A stretch of 57,957 nucleotides of DNA from contig CAMKNB010000005.1 in the NCBI GenBank assembly GCA_946414095.1, forward strand, positions 1 to 57,957, in the 5' to 3' direction. Below are positions 1-9,600 of this stretch, one piece after another (the first letter of the stretch is position 1; every line of letters starts with the position of its first letter). The notes beneath the pieces were generated by a model, which saw nothing but the letters and a program-made list of their open reading frames with translations, searched no databases and was not told where the DNA came from. This DNA is from an uncultured Mycoplasmatota bacterium. GTDB lineage: Bacteria > Bacillota_I > Bacilli_A > RF39 > UBA660. Both the position numbers and the translations under genes were made by a program.

Positions 1-1
1 T

Positions 2-1363
2 ACTTCAGCAAGTGGAGGAACAGAAGTAACAAGTGCAACAAAAGTAACAAATCCAGATAATCATTCAATATATGCACACTGGAAAGATGCAACTAAACCA
101 ACAGTAAAAATAACAGCATATAATCATGATACAAGTCAAGCAAACAATGTTGGATTAACGACATTAAAATCGCAATCAACATTTACATCAGATGGAACAT
201 ATACAGTAAGTAGTGATTGGTTAAATAGTGGAGTAACATTTAAAATTGAATCATCAGATAATGACTCTGGTATTGAAAAAATCGTGTGGAAGTGGAATGT
301 AACTGGTAGTTTGATAGATACAGGAAGTGAATATAATGGCTCAAGTAGTCCAAGTACTTATACTACTGATTTGGCAATAAAATATCCGACATTTACAGGA
401 AATGGATATAGAAAAGGACAATGGGTAGTAACAGACAATGAAGGTAATGTATTAACAGTAACAATAGTAGCCAAAGTAGATACAACAAAACCAACAGCAA
501 CATATACAACAACAACTACACAAGCTTCATTAAAATGTGAGGATAATATTGGACTTTCTGGATACTATTTTGGAACAAAAAGTTCACCAGCAGCTAGTGA
601 TTATACTTCAGCAAGTGGAACAAGTAAATCTTGGACAAGTAATATAACAACTGCTGGAACATATTATTTATTCTGTAAGGATGTTGCAGGAAATATATCA
701 GGTTCCATTGGAGGAACTTCAAATTTAAGTAAAACATACTATTCAGTAGCATACAATGCCAATGGAGGAACTGGAGCTCCAGCTACACAATTAAAAATAC
801 ATGGAGAAAATTTAACATTGTCAAGTACTAAACCTACAAAATCAGGTCAAACTTTTGAGAAATGGAACACTAAATCTGATGGATCTGGAACTGACTATGC
901 TTCTGGTGGAACATATACTGGTAATTCAAACATAACTCTTTATGCGAAATGGAAACAAGCTTGCCCAACAATAACTTGTCCTACTGGTACTTATGAAGAA
1001 GGATTTATGTATTCACCTACTTATCCTGGTAATAGTGGTTCTCATGGGGTTAGCATTTCTGGTGGTAAAGTTAAATGTAAAATATATTCAACTCAACCTG
1101 ATGATGCAACAAAAGAGGATACTGCAACAACATATTGTGGTGTTTATGATTCTGGCGATTGGACTGCAGAAGTCACACCAGAAAATGATTCTTGTCCTGC
1201 TGTAACATGCCACTGGACAACAAAATATGCAGAAAAAGAAGGCGAAGGAGAATTTTGTGGTGGAGATTATTGGCCTAACTGTGCAACTTATTTTGATAGT
1301 TGGGATAAGTGTAAAGGAAGATGCGGATGTTATACTTCAAATTGTAAATGGGATTATAGATAA
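2..1363 (+). CDS. Cell-surface protein with InlB-type repeats, 5' end outside window
   Basis: The reading frame is open from base 2, so this is the C-terminal part of a longer gene; the first ATG at 284 is internal. The first residues end in IYAHW, the typical end of an InlB B-repeat (Listeria-Bacteroides repeat). A second full repeat (around bases 745-955) runs from YNANGGTG to ITLYAKW. Between them are Ig-like segments with TKPT and DNIGLSGYYF signatures seen in Gram-positive adhesins. The last ~130 residues are cysteine-rich (about 14 Cys) and suggest disulfides. No LPXTG motif or C-terminal membrane anchor is present, so attachment must rely on the missing N-terminus or be absent. Exact function unknown. 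The stop is followed by a strong terminator. Confidence 0.8.
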   Translation, partial: TSASGGTEVTSATKVTNPDNHSIYAHWKDATKPTVKITAYNHDTSQANNVGLTTLKSQSTFTSDGTYTVSSDWLNSGVTFKIESSDNDSGIEKIVWKWNVTGSLIDTGSEYNGSSSPSTYTTDLAIKYPTFTGNGYRKGQWVVTDNEGNVLTVTIVAKVDTTKPTATYTTTTTQASLKCEDNIGLSGYYFGTKSSPAASDYTSASGTSKSWTSNITTAGTYYLFCKDVAGNISGSIGGTSNLSKTYYSVAYNANGGTGAPATQLKIHGENLTLSSTKPTKSGQTFEKWNTKSDGSGTDYASGGTYTGNSNITLYAKWKQACPTITCPTGTYEEGFMYSPTYPGNSGSHGVSISGGKVKCKIYSTQPDDATKEDTATTYCGVYDSGDWTAEVTPENDSCPAVTCHWTTKYAEKEGEGEFCGGDYWPNCATYFDSWDKCKGRCGCYTSNCKWDYR

Positions 1364-1390
1364 TAATAAATAATATGTTGAATTTTAGAA

Positions 1391-1418
1391 AAGAGCACTA
1401 AATGTAGTGTTCTTTTTT
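1391..1418 (+). terminator. Rho-independent terminator
   Basis: A 9-bp stem AGAGCACTA/TAGTGTTCT (one G-U pair) with a 4-base loop is followed by a run of T. It ends the surface protein gene. Confidence 0.85.
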
Positions 1419-1462
1419 TGCATTAGAATACAGTTTGTGTTAAAATTATTGTGGTGAATATT

Positions 1463-2218
1463 ATGAGAGCGTTAATTACAGGTGCTTCTAATGGACTTGG
1501 TCGTGATTTTGCTTTTAAGCTTGCAAAAGAAGGTTATGACTTAGTATTAGTAGCAAGAAGTGAGGAAAAATTAGATCATATTCAAAATGATTTAAAAAAT
1601 AACGTAGAAGTAATAACTGAAGTTATGGACTTAAGCATTAAAGAAAATGTTTATAAATTATATGAGAAATATAAGGGTACTGTAGATTTGTTAATTAATA
1701 ATGCTGGTTTTGGAGAATGTGGATTATTCAATAAAACTAGTTTGGATAATGAACTTAATATGATAGATTTAAATATAGTTTCACTACATATATTAACTAA
1801 ACTATTTTTAATTGATTTTATTAAAGAGGATAAGGGACAAATATTAAATGTTGCTTCACTTGCAGCATTTGAACCTGGACCATTAATGGCAACATATTAT
1901 AGTACAAAATCATATGTTTATAACTTAACAATGGCTATTTATGAAGAACTAAGGCGTAAAAAAAGTCATGTTAAAATTAGTGTATTATGTCCAGGACCTA
2001 CTGATACTGGATTTAATACACGTGCTAAAGTTCACTTTGGAGTAAAGTCATTAACTAGTGATTATGTAACTAGTTATACAATAAAAAAATTGAAAAGAAA
2101 TAAATTATTAATAATACCTAGTTTTAGGATGAAATTAGCTGTTTTTGGTGTTAGATTTATGCCAAGAAAACTTTTATTAAAAATGATTTATAATATTCAA
2201 GAAAGGAAGAGTAAATAA
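1463..2218 (+). CDS. Short-chain dehydrogenase/reductase (SDR)
   Basis: A cytoplasmic NAD(P)-dependent oxidoreductase of 251 residues. The classical SDR marks are visible: cofactor motif TGASNGLG (residues 6-13), NNAG (79-82), catalytic Ser132 and YYSTK with Tyr145 and Lys149, then PGPTDTGF after the active site. An in-frame GTG at 1451 lies within the ribosome binding site region (GTGGTGA), so the ATG at 1463 is preferred. An extended -10 box (TGTTAAAAT) sits at 1438-1446. It overlaps the next gene by one base, so it is co-transcribed with the two redox genes that follow. The substrate cannot be read from sequence; the length and C-terminal hydrophobic tail resemble the DltE/YqjQ-like SDR group. 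Confidence 0.88.
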   Translation: MRALITGASNGLGRDFAFKLAKEGYDLVLVARSEEKLDHIQNDLKNNVEVITEVMDLSIKENVYKLYEKYKGTVDLLINNAGFGECGLFNKTSLDNELNMIDLNIVSLHILTKLFLIDFIKEDKGQILNVASLAAFEPGPLMATYYSTKSYVYNLTMAIYEELRRKKSHVKISVLCPGPTDTGFNTRAKVHFGVKSLTSDYVTSYTIKKLKRNKLLIIPSFRMKLAVFGVRFMPRKLLLKMIYNIQERKSK

Positions 2219-2460
2219 TGAAAATAGTAAAAATATCATCATTGGGATGCCCATCTTGTATTATTATGAATAAAGTTTTTAATCAAATTAAAAGTGAATA
2301 TGATTTTGAATTAGAAGAATATGATTATGATTTTGATGATATAGAAAGGTTTAATTCTGGAAAAATTATGCCAGTTTATATATTTTATAAAGATGAAAAA
2401 GAAGTTGGTAGATTAATTGGTGAACATAAGAAGGAAGAATTTGAAAGGATGTTAAAATAA
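2218..2460 (+). CDS. Small thioredoxin-like protein (CPSC)
   Basis: An 80-residue thioredoxin-fold protein. The N-terminal beta strand is followed directly by CPSC (Cys11, Cys14), and a cis-Pro strand (IMPVYIF) lies near residue 53, as in thioredoxins and glutaredoxin-like proteins. There is no signal peptide, so it should be cytoplasmic. Its ATG overlaps the stop of the SDR gene, and its stop overlaps the start of the DsbD-like gene, so all three are likely translationally coupled. A natural inference is that it feeds electrons to the membrane protein encoded next; this is not proven by the sequence. Confidence 0.8.
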   Translation: MKIVKISSLGCPSCIIMNKVFNQIKSEYDFELEEYDYDFDDIERFNSGKIMPVYIFYKDEKEVGRLIGEHKKEEFERMLK

Positions 2461-3659
2461 TGAAGAAGTTTATTTATATATTATTATTTACTTTTTTATT
2501 TGTTCCATTATTTGTTAGTGGAAGTGAAAATGAAGTAAATATGTATTTATTTTATGGAAATGGTTGTCCACATTGTGCAGCACTTGAAAAATTTTTAGAT
2601 CCATATTTAAAAGAAAATGATGATGTAAATTTATATAAATATGAAGTTTGGTTTAATGAAGAAAATCAAAAAAAATATGCTGAAGTTCATAAAATATTAA
2701 AAGATGATACGAGTGGAATTCCATATTTAATAATAGGTAAAAATGCAATAACTGGATTTGCAGAAAATACTCCTGAAAAAATTAAAAATACAGTTAATTA
2801 TTATAGAAAAGTAAAAATTAAAGATGATATTGGAATTTATTTGGGCGTAGTTAGCGAAACAGATGAGAAAGTAGAAGAACCAGAAAAATATGAAGATGAT
2901 ATAGTTGATATTCCTATTCTTGGAAATATGAATGGTAAAGAAGTTCCACTATTATTGTCAACGATTATTATTGGTCTTGTTGATGGATTTAATCCATGTG
3001 CAATGTGGATACTTATTTTCTTAATATCTATGTTACTTGGTATGAGTAATAAAAAAAGAAAATGGATACTTGGTATAATTTTCTTATTTGCATCAGCAGC
3101 AACATATTTCTTATTTTTAATATCTTGGTTAAATCTTGCAGTATTTTTAAATAATATTATTTATGTAAGACTTGCTATTGCATTTATAGCAATAGTATTT
3201 GGTACTTATTCTGTACTTAAATTTTTAAAAAATCTAAGTAATAAAAATGATGATGGTTGTGAAGTAGTAGATTCTAAAAACAGAAAAAGAATTATTAATT
3301 CAATTAAAAAGATAGTAAAGGAAAAATCATTTATTTTAGCACTTCTTGGTATTGTATTACTTGCAGTATCAGTTAATATAATAGAACTTTTATGTTCATT
3401 AGGACTTCCAGTTATGTTTAGTGAAATTTTAACATTAAATAATGTTTCTAATACTGAAAAAATCATTTATTCATTGATATATGTATTATTCTTTTTAATA
3501 GATGATATTATAGTGTTTATTATAGCAATGAAAACATTAGAAATAAAAGTTGTATCAAATAAATTTGGAAAATATTCACATTTAATTGGTGGACTTATTA
3601 TGTTACTTATTGGTTTATTAATTATGTTGAAGCCTGAATGGTTAATGTTTAATTTTTAG
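2460..3659 (+). CDS. DsbD/CcdA-like membrane redox protein with N-terminal thioredoxin domain
   Basis: A 399-residue protein. A signal peptide (residues 1-21) leads into an extracytoplasmic thioredoxin-like domain with CPHC (Cys36, Cys39) and a cis-Pro region (SGIPYLIIG, 85-93). A polytopic membrane domain follows from about residue 163, with one cysteine in GFNPCAMW (Cys180) and one in NIIELLCSLGLP (Cys312). This spaced pair matches the electron-carrying cysteines of the DsbD/CcdA transmembrane domain. The predicted role is moving reducing equivalents from the cytoplasm to extracytoplasmic thiols. It is the last gene of a three-gene unit with an SDR and a small thioredoxin-like protein. The order, thioredoxin domain first, differs from E. 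coli DsbD. Confidence 0.85.
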   Translation: MKKFIYILLFTFLFVPLFVSGSENEVNMYLFYGNGCPHCAALEKFLDPYLKENDDVNLYKYEVWFNEENQKKYAEVHKILKDDTSGIPYLIIGKNAITGFAENTPEKIKNTVNYYRKVKIKDDIGIYLGVVSETDEKVEEPEKYEDDIVDIPILGNMNGKEVPLLLSTIIIGLVDGFNPCAMWILIFLISMLLGMSNKKRKWILGIIFLFASAATYFLFLISWLNLAVFLNNIIYVRLAIAFIAIVFGTYSVLKFLKNLSNKNDDGCEVVDSKNRKRIINSIKKIVKEKSFILALLGIVLLAVSVNIIELLCSLGLPVMFSEILTLNNVSNTEKIIYSLIYVLFFLIDDIIVFIIAMKTLEIKVVSNKFGKYSHLIGGLIMLLIGLLIMLKPEWLMFNF

Positions 3660-3702
3660 GTCAAAAAAATATATATCACATATAATAAATTAGGTGATAT
3701 AT

Positions 3703-3939
3703 TTGAACGATAATTTATTAAATAGGATAGAAGAAAAAACAAAAGTAGATAAAGACACAATAATTAATCTAGCAGGTAAACTTCAAAGAGGGGACTATAA
3801 AAATGAAAATACTCTAAGAGAAATCATTCATGAGTTATCTAATATTACAGGAAGAGAAGTTAGTGAGGAAAAAGAAAATAAAATAATCAGTATGATAGTT
3901 AATGATAAAGTTCCTGCAGATTTAGAAAAATATGTATAA
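3703..3939 (+). CDS. SpoVIF-like sporulation protein
   Basis: A 78-residue soluble protein resembling stage VI sporulation protein F of Bacillus. Shared features from memory of the family are an N-terminal helix with IEEKTKVDKD, then NLAGKLQ, a TLREIIHELSN segment, and a KENKIISMIVN helix near the C-terminus. A TTG start at 3703 is preferred because AGGTGA lies 5 bases upstream; an in-frame GTG at 3694 falls inside that ribosome binding site. It is monocistronic and ends at a bidirectional terminator shared with femX. If correct, it suggests a spore-forming lineage or a relic of one. The family call rests on similarity recalled by eye. Confidence 0.6.
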   Translation: MNDNLLNRIEEKTKVDKDTIINLAGKLQRGDYKNENTLREIIHELSNITGREVSEEKENKIISMIVNDKVPADLEKYV

Positions 3940-3940
3940 G

Positions 3941-3970
3941 AAAAGTAGAATAACAATTATTCTACTTTTT
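3941..3970. terminator. Bidirectional terminator between convergent genes
   Basis: AAAAGTAGAATAA pairs with TTATTCTACTTTT around a short CAA loop. T runs lie on both sides, so it can end both the spoVIF-like gene (+) and femX (-); the femX stop codon lies inside it. Confidence 0.85.
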
Positions 3971-5216
3971 TTACTGCTGGTTTATAAAACTCTTTTTGTA
4001 TTTTATTAGTTGACCATAATATTTGATGGAATGGTTTATTTACTATTAAATCTAGTTCACCAATATATTCATAAACATTTGGTTTAAATTTTAGTTTAAA
4101 TTTATTTAATTCTTTATATGGATTATTATCTGTAAAATCAGCTGTAATTCCATATAAGTCTAAGTATAAATAATGAGCATTTTTATAACTTTCAATTATT
4201 TTATAGAACATAAATGTTTTAATATCTATTCCTTCAAATTCTTTTTTGTTTCCTGTTATGTAAATAGTTATTCTACCTTGATGTTTAATAATAAAGGCTG
4301 CTCCTAAAATTTCCTTAATATTATTTTCTTGCATTTTAGTATTTGACATTGCAATTTGAGCAGAAATTTTAGCCATTAATTGATCTGACCTCATCTTTCT
4401 ATTATAAGTATCAACACTATTAGGATTTTCTTCAAATTCCTCATTTATTTTTTCGTTTTTTTCTTGTTCATAAATGTATTGTTTTTGTAAGTATTTAACA
4501 TAATTATCATAGTTTAATTCAACTAGCAATAAATCAACCATATTACTTTTTTTGAAGATATCATAGAAGTATTTATAATAAGCTTCAGTTTTATTATTTT
4601 TATCTTCTATAAATGAATAAAGTGTTGGTATATCTTTTTCATCACCACTAATTAATCTAATACCACCAAGTTCAGCATCTTTAACATTGTTAATAATACT
4701 TTGATCAAGTAAACTAAAATTATAAGTAGGCAAATAAATTACTGGTGTATATTTTGGAAGTAATGACTCAAAATATAAGTTATCTTTTAATTTATCATAG
4801 CCAAGTCTTTTTAACTCTTCTATAAGTTTTTTATTTCTAGAATTTATCACTTTACTTTTACTAGCAAAATCAATAGTTGAATAAGTTATTTCTGGGTTTA
4901 TTTTTATAAAGGCAAATCCTTTTTTAAAAAAGAAATCTTTAACTCCTTTTGTAAATTTAGTTAATTGTTCAAGATCATAATAATCAACCAAAAAACCTCT
5001 TGGTGCATAGCCATATTTCATACTTGGACCAATTGATTTATATAATATTAAACTTCCAGCTACCATTGTTTCATTAATATATCCGCCAATATACATAGAT
5101 GAAAAATCACTATGAGACATTAGTTCACCATATTCATATGTTTGATAAAAGTTTTTGAGTACGTGATTATTTGCAAATTCATTAAAGGTATTACCATCTA
5201 TTTCTTTTATTATCAT
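3957..5216 (-). CDS. FemA/FemB/FemX-family aminoacyltransferase
   Basis: A 419-residue cytoplasmic protein of the FemABX family, which uses aminoacyl-tRNA to build the interpeptide bridge of peptidoglycan. The N-terminus has the family pattern F-x-x-F...NFYQTYEYGELMSH, followed by segments such as YAPRGFLVDY and FAFIKINPE. A charged, helical insertion near residues 240-310 (EQEKNEKINEEFEENPNS) matches the tRNA-synthetase-like coiled-coil arm. The C-terminus has the second GNAT-like domain (YLYLDLYGITADF, NPYKELNKFKLKF). The start at 5216 has GGAG 8 bases upstream; the next in-frame ATG at 5222 is only 2 bases from it. Transcribed divergently from enolase. Which amino acid is added cannot be read. 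Confidence 0.88.
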   Translation of the reverse strand: MIIKEIDGNTFNEFANNHVLKNFYQTYEYGELMSHSDFSSMYIGGYINETMVAGSLILYKSIGPSMKYGYAPRGFLVDYYDLEQLTKFTKGVKDFFFKKGFAFIKINPEITYSTIDFASKSKVINSRNKKLIEELKRLGYDKLKDNLYFESLLPKYTPVIYLPTYNFSLLDQSIINNVKDAELGGIRLISGDEKDIPTLYSFIEDKNNKTEAYYKYFYDIFKKSNMVDLLLVELNYDNYVKYLQKQYIYEQEKNEKINEEFEENPNSVDTYNRKMRSDQLMAKISAQIAMSNTKMQENNIKEILGAAFIIKHQGRITIYITGNKKEFEGIDIKTFMFYKIIESYKNAHYLYLDLYGITADFTDNNPYKELNKFKLKFKPNVYEYIGELDLIVNKPFHQILWSTNKIQKEFYKPAVKKVE

Positions 5217-5241
5217 ATTCATATCTCCATTCTTTAAGAAT

Positions 5242-5274
5242 ATTATAGCATAATTATCTAAAAAATAGTATAAT
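5242..5274. promoter_or_regulatory. Divergent promoters for femX and enolase
   Basis: On the + strand TATAAT lies at 5269-5274, 28 bases before the enolase ATG. On the - strand TATAAT (5247-5242) is preceded by TGC, giving an extended -10 for femX. The -35 boxes are weak on both strands. Confidence 0.65.
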
Positions 5275-5301
5275 GTAATTATAAATAATGGAGATGAGTA
5301 T

Positions 5302-6543
5302 ATGAGCAAGATTACTGATATATATGCAAGAGAAATATTAGATTCTAGAGGGTATCCAACTGTAGAAGTAGAAGTTACAACTGAAAAAGGTTTTAAAGGC
5401 ATTGCTAGTGTACCATCAGGAGCATCTACTGGAACTAGAGAAGCTCTTGAACTTAGAGATAATGATGAAAGATATTTTGGAAAAGGTGTATTAAAAGCAG
5501 TAAATAATGTTAATACAATTATTAAAGATGCAATAATAGGTATGGAAATATTTCATCAAAAAGAAATAGATACTAAATTAATTGAATTAGATGGAACAAG
5601 TAATAAAAGTAAACTTGGAGCAAATGCTACTCTCGGTGTAAGTATAGCTTGTATAAAAGCTGCTGCATTAGAGTCAAAAAAAGAAATATATGAATATTTA
5701 AATCCAAGAGAAAAGAAAATTCCAAGACTTATGTTTAACATAGTTAATGGTGGTATGCATGCTAAAAATAATTTAGATATTCAAGAATTTATGATTGTTC
5801 CAAAAAGAGAAAATTTTAAAGAATCATTAAGATGTGCTAGTGAAGTATTTCATGCTCTTAAAAAAATATTAGATGATGAAAATTTAGCAACATCAGTAGG
5901 TGATGAAGGTGGCTTCGCTCCAAATTTAGATAATAATAAAAGTGCATTAAACTATATTATAAAATCTATAGAGACTGCAGGATATAAGCCAGGAAAAGAT
6001 GTATTTTTAGCTTTAGATGTAGCAGCCTCATCTTTTTATAACAAAGCAAATGATAAATATAAAATTGAAGATAAATTTTTAACAAGAGAAGAACTATTAG
6101 ATTATTATATTGATTTATTAAAAAATTATCCAATTATATCTATAGAAGATCCTTTCGATGAAGATGATTATGAAGGATTTAAAATTATGACAGAAAAACT
6201 TGGAAAAGGATTAAATATAGTTGGTGATGATTTATTTGTTACTAACAAGAAAGAATTACAAAATGGAATAGATAATAAATTATGTAATTCAATTTTAATA
6301 AAACCAAATCAAATTGGTACATTTTTAGAGACTTTAGAAACAGTAGTTCTTGCTAAAAAGAATCATTATACAACTATTATGTCACATAGAAGTGGAGAAA
6401 CAACAGATACATTTATAATTGATATGGCAGTGGCATTAAATATACCTTTTGTTAAAACTGGATCTGTTTCAAGAGGAGAAAGAATTTGTAAGTTTAATAG
6501 ACTTTTAAAGATAGAAGAAGACTTGAATAAAATTGGTAGATAA
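5302..6543 (+). CDS. eno: Enolase
   Basis: Phosphopyruvate hydratase, which interconverts 2-phosphoglycerate and phosphoenolpyruvate in glycolysis. The 413 residues are close to the usual ~430. Recognisable blocks are REILDSRGYPTVEVEV at the N-terminus, SVPSGASTG, the catalytic-loop region VGDEGGFAPN, the metal-binding IEDPFDEDD, the lysine-containing LIKPNQIGT, and SHRSGETTDTFI near the C-terminus. The ribosome binding site GGAGATGAG lies just upstream. A hairpin formed by the last codon and stop region terminates it. It stands alone here, away from other glycolytic genes. Confidence 0.97.
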   Translation: MSKITDIYAREILDSRGYPTVEVEVTTEKGFKGIASVPSGASTGTREALELRDNDERYFGKGVLKAVNNVNTIIKDAIIGMEIFHQKEIDTKLIELDGTSNKSKLGANATLGVSIACIKAAALESKKEIYEYLNPREKKIPRLMFNIVNGGMHAKNNLDIQEFMIVPKRENFKESLRCASEVFHALKKILDDENLATSVGDEGGFAPNLDNNKSALNYIIKSIETAGYKPGKDVFLALDVAASSFYNKANDKYKIEDKFLTREELLDYYIDLLKNYPIISIEDPFDEDDYEGFKIMTEKLGKGLNIVGDDLFVTNKKELQNGIDNKLCNSILIKPNQIGTFLETLETVVLAKKNHYTTIMSHRSGETTDTFIIDMAVALNIPFVKTGSVSRGERICKFNRLLKIEEDLNKIGR

Positions 6544-6558
6544 AATCTACCTTTTTTT
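6535..6558 (+). terminator. Terminator of eno
   Basis: GGTAGAT and ATCTACC form a tight hairpin that includes the stop codon, followed by seven T. Confidence 0.85.
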
Positions 6559-6591
6559 ATAATATGTGTTCTTTTAATATATTATAATTTA

Positions 6592-6600
6592 TGCTATAAT
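6592..6600 (+). promoter_or_regulatory. Extended -10 promoter of the giant surface protein gene
   Basis: TGC-TATAAT lies 18 bases before the preferred ATG at 6618. No good -35 box is seen 17 bases upstream. An in-frame ATG at 6606 would lie at or before the expected transcription start. Confidence 0.65.
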
Positions 6601-6617
6601 TTATAATGAGGAAGACT

Positions 6618-9600
6618 ATGAGTAGAAGATACATAAAAATAAATAATAAATTTCTATTAATAGCAATAGTACTATTGATGATATTATCAATATCAATAGG
6701 TTTTTCTGCGTTTCAAAATAAACTATACATTAGTGATACACAACTTAAGATAAGACTCCATGAAAATGTTAGAGTTTCAAATGTAAGTATAGGTAAAACA
6801 AACGCTAATGCTGTGTCTAATTATGAAGATTTTAATGTATCAAGATTAGTTGGTAATGTTACATTACCAAGTACTAGTTCATATGTTTTATATAAAGTTG
6901 ATTTAACAAATTACGGAAATGTTAAATCTGGTTTATTAAAAATCAATAACAACAATACAAATGTCAAATATAGTATATGTAATAGTAGTGGTGGAAATTG
7001 TTCTTCAAATCCTAAAACTTCTATTTGTAATAATAGTGAGTGTACTTTAGGTGCAACAAAAGAGATTTTTGTTAAAATATATTCAAGTTCAACAGGTACA
7101 TATGATGTGAACTTAGACTTTGATTTTGAGCCATATAATAGTATTACATATATAAATTTTTTAGAAAATACTACTGGTTTTCCTAATGAGATACTATCAG
7201 GAGATACATATTCTTACACTTTTACTTCAAAGCCTGACAGTGTTGAAATAAGTGGAGCAAGCAATTACACATATAATAAAACAAGTGGATTACTTACAAT
7301 GACTAATGTTGATTCTGATATAACAATATATGCTAAGTATCAAGATAATTATATTGTTGAAAATTCTGATGATACAACTGATTCTATATATACTGAAAGT
7401 AATTCAAAAAATTATGTTTTATTTAATGATAATTTATATAGAATAATAGGAATATATACTATTGATGATGGTTATGGAAATCAAGAATCAAGAACAAAAA
7501 TAATAAAAGATGAGTCTATAGGTAATTTAGCTTTTGATAGTATAACTAACGACTTCAATAATTCTGCATTAAAAACCACATTAAATACAACTTTTTATAA
7601 TACATTAAGTGATACATCTAAACAAATGATTGATTATTCTTTATGGAATATTTCTGATAGTAATAGTTTTACAGGAATAGTAGGTTTGATATCTTCTAGT
7701 GATTATTCATCATCAAGTGCTTGGCTTAATAACAATCAGTTTACAATTAATAGTGCTTCTAATAACAAAGTTGTTGCTATTAACAATAACAATTTAATAG
7801 ATGAAAATATAACTGCATTATATTCTACATATCCTGTTATGTATTTAAAAAGTGATATTCTAATAGTTGGTGGTACAGGTGAAAGAACAAATCCATTTAT
7901 ACTAGAAAGTGCTGGAAGTGCTCTTCAAAGTAATCCAACAATAATTACTGGTAAGAACTTAACTGTAAATGGAAATCAACAAGAATTAGTTGAAGTACAA
8001 AATAGAATTGGAACTGTATATTATAGCGTTGACAGCGAAATAAATTCTTCAAATTATAGTAGTGGTAGTACAACAATTCCAAAGATGGCAAGTGTTGGAA
8101 CATATTCAGTTTATTATTACATTCCCGCAGGAGAAACATATAAGTCTAAATCAGGAAGGGTAACAACTAGAATAAATGGTATAACATATACTGCATCATT
8201 TGCTATTGGAACGAATGTCAGTTCAATTGGTAAAACAAATGATAGTTGTACAACTACTGGTACTAGTTTAACGTGTAGTGTTGTATTACCAAGTATAACT
8301 CCAAATACAGGATATAAAGTAGTTGGATGGAATGATGGGTCACAGATTAAAAATGTTAATACTTCTTATACATTATCAACTGACAAATCATTTACATCAG
8401 TAGTAGAAGAAGATGATTTTACAGCATCATTTAATGGAAATGGTGGAAGTAATGGAAACTCTATAACAAAGAAATATGGTCAGCCATTAGGAACTCTACC
8501 AACAAGTTCAAGAGATGGATATGATTTTATTGGATGGTTTACTAGCGCAACTGGTGGAACACAAATCACATCTTCAACAACAATGCCACCAAATAACATA
8601 GAATACTTCGCTCATTGGGCTGATGTAACAAATCCAGTAATAACAGTATCTCCAGATAGTTCAACTGTAGCCAAAACAAAGTCTGTTAAAATCACTGTAA
8701 GTGATAACGAGGCATTATCAAATAATAATTCTTATCAATATTATTTGTCTACATCAAGTAATTCTCTTTCTGGCGGTTCGTGGACAAATTATACTTCCAA
8801 TAATTCATTTACAATTGGAACAAGTAAGACAGGAACATATTATTTATTTGTTAAGAGAGTAAAAGACACAAGCAATAATGAAAGTACAACAAATGGTACA
8901 CCAACAACAATTAGTTCAGTAACTTATCAAAGATTTGGAACATATATTTTCGATAATACAAAACCTACATGTACTGTTAGTGCACCATCTAGTTTAACAG
9001 TTGGTGAAACAGGAACATTTATTGTTAGTTGTACTGATTCAAACTCAGGTATGAATAGTCAAACTTTAACAACTTCGAAGTTCTCATTAAGTAATACAAA
9101 TGCAACAATTCAATCAGTTAGTTCTCCAATTGCAATTACTAATGGTTATAAATATAATGTTGTTGTATCAGGAGTTAGTACTGGTAGTGTAGTTTTAAGT
9201 ATTAATGCTAATGCAATACAAGATAAGGTTGGAAACTATAATGCCAAAACAAATTCTTCTTCAACAACAATAAATGGAAAAACATTTACTGCCACTTTTG
9301 TTAAACAAGGATTAGGAGTATCAAGTATTAGTAAGACAAGTGATAGTTGTACAACTACTGGAAGTAATACTTCTTGTAGTGTTGAAACCCCAAGTATTAC
9401 AGTTAACAGTGGATATACAGCAGTTGGATGGAATACATCCTCAACTGCAACAACTGGACAAACTGGTTCAATTAATATATCAAGTAATTCAACATATTAT
9501 TCAATAAGTTATAAAAATGCAATAACATTGGTGGCAAATTTTAATGCAAATGGAGCTAGTTTATCAAGCACATCTCAAATTTCTTGTGAATTGCCCAAAG

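Noticed and set aside
284-286. ATG at 284 as the start of the first gene
   Set aside because: The frame is open to the window edge with typical InlB-repeat sequence upstream and no ribosome binding site at 284.
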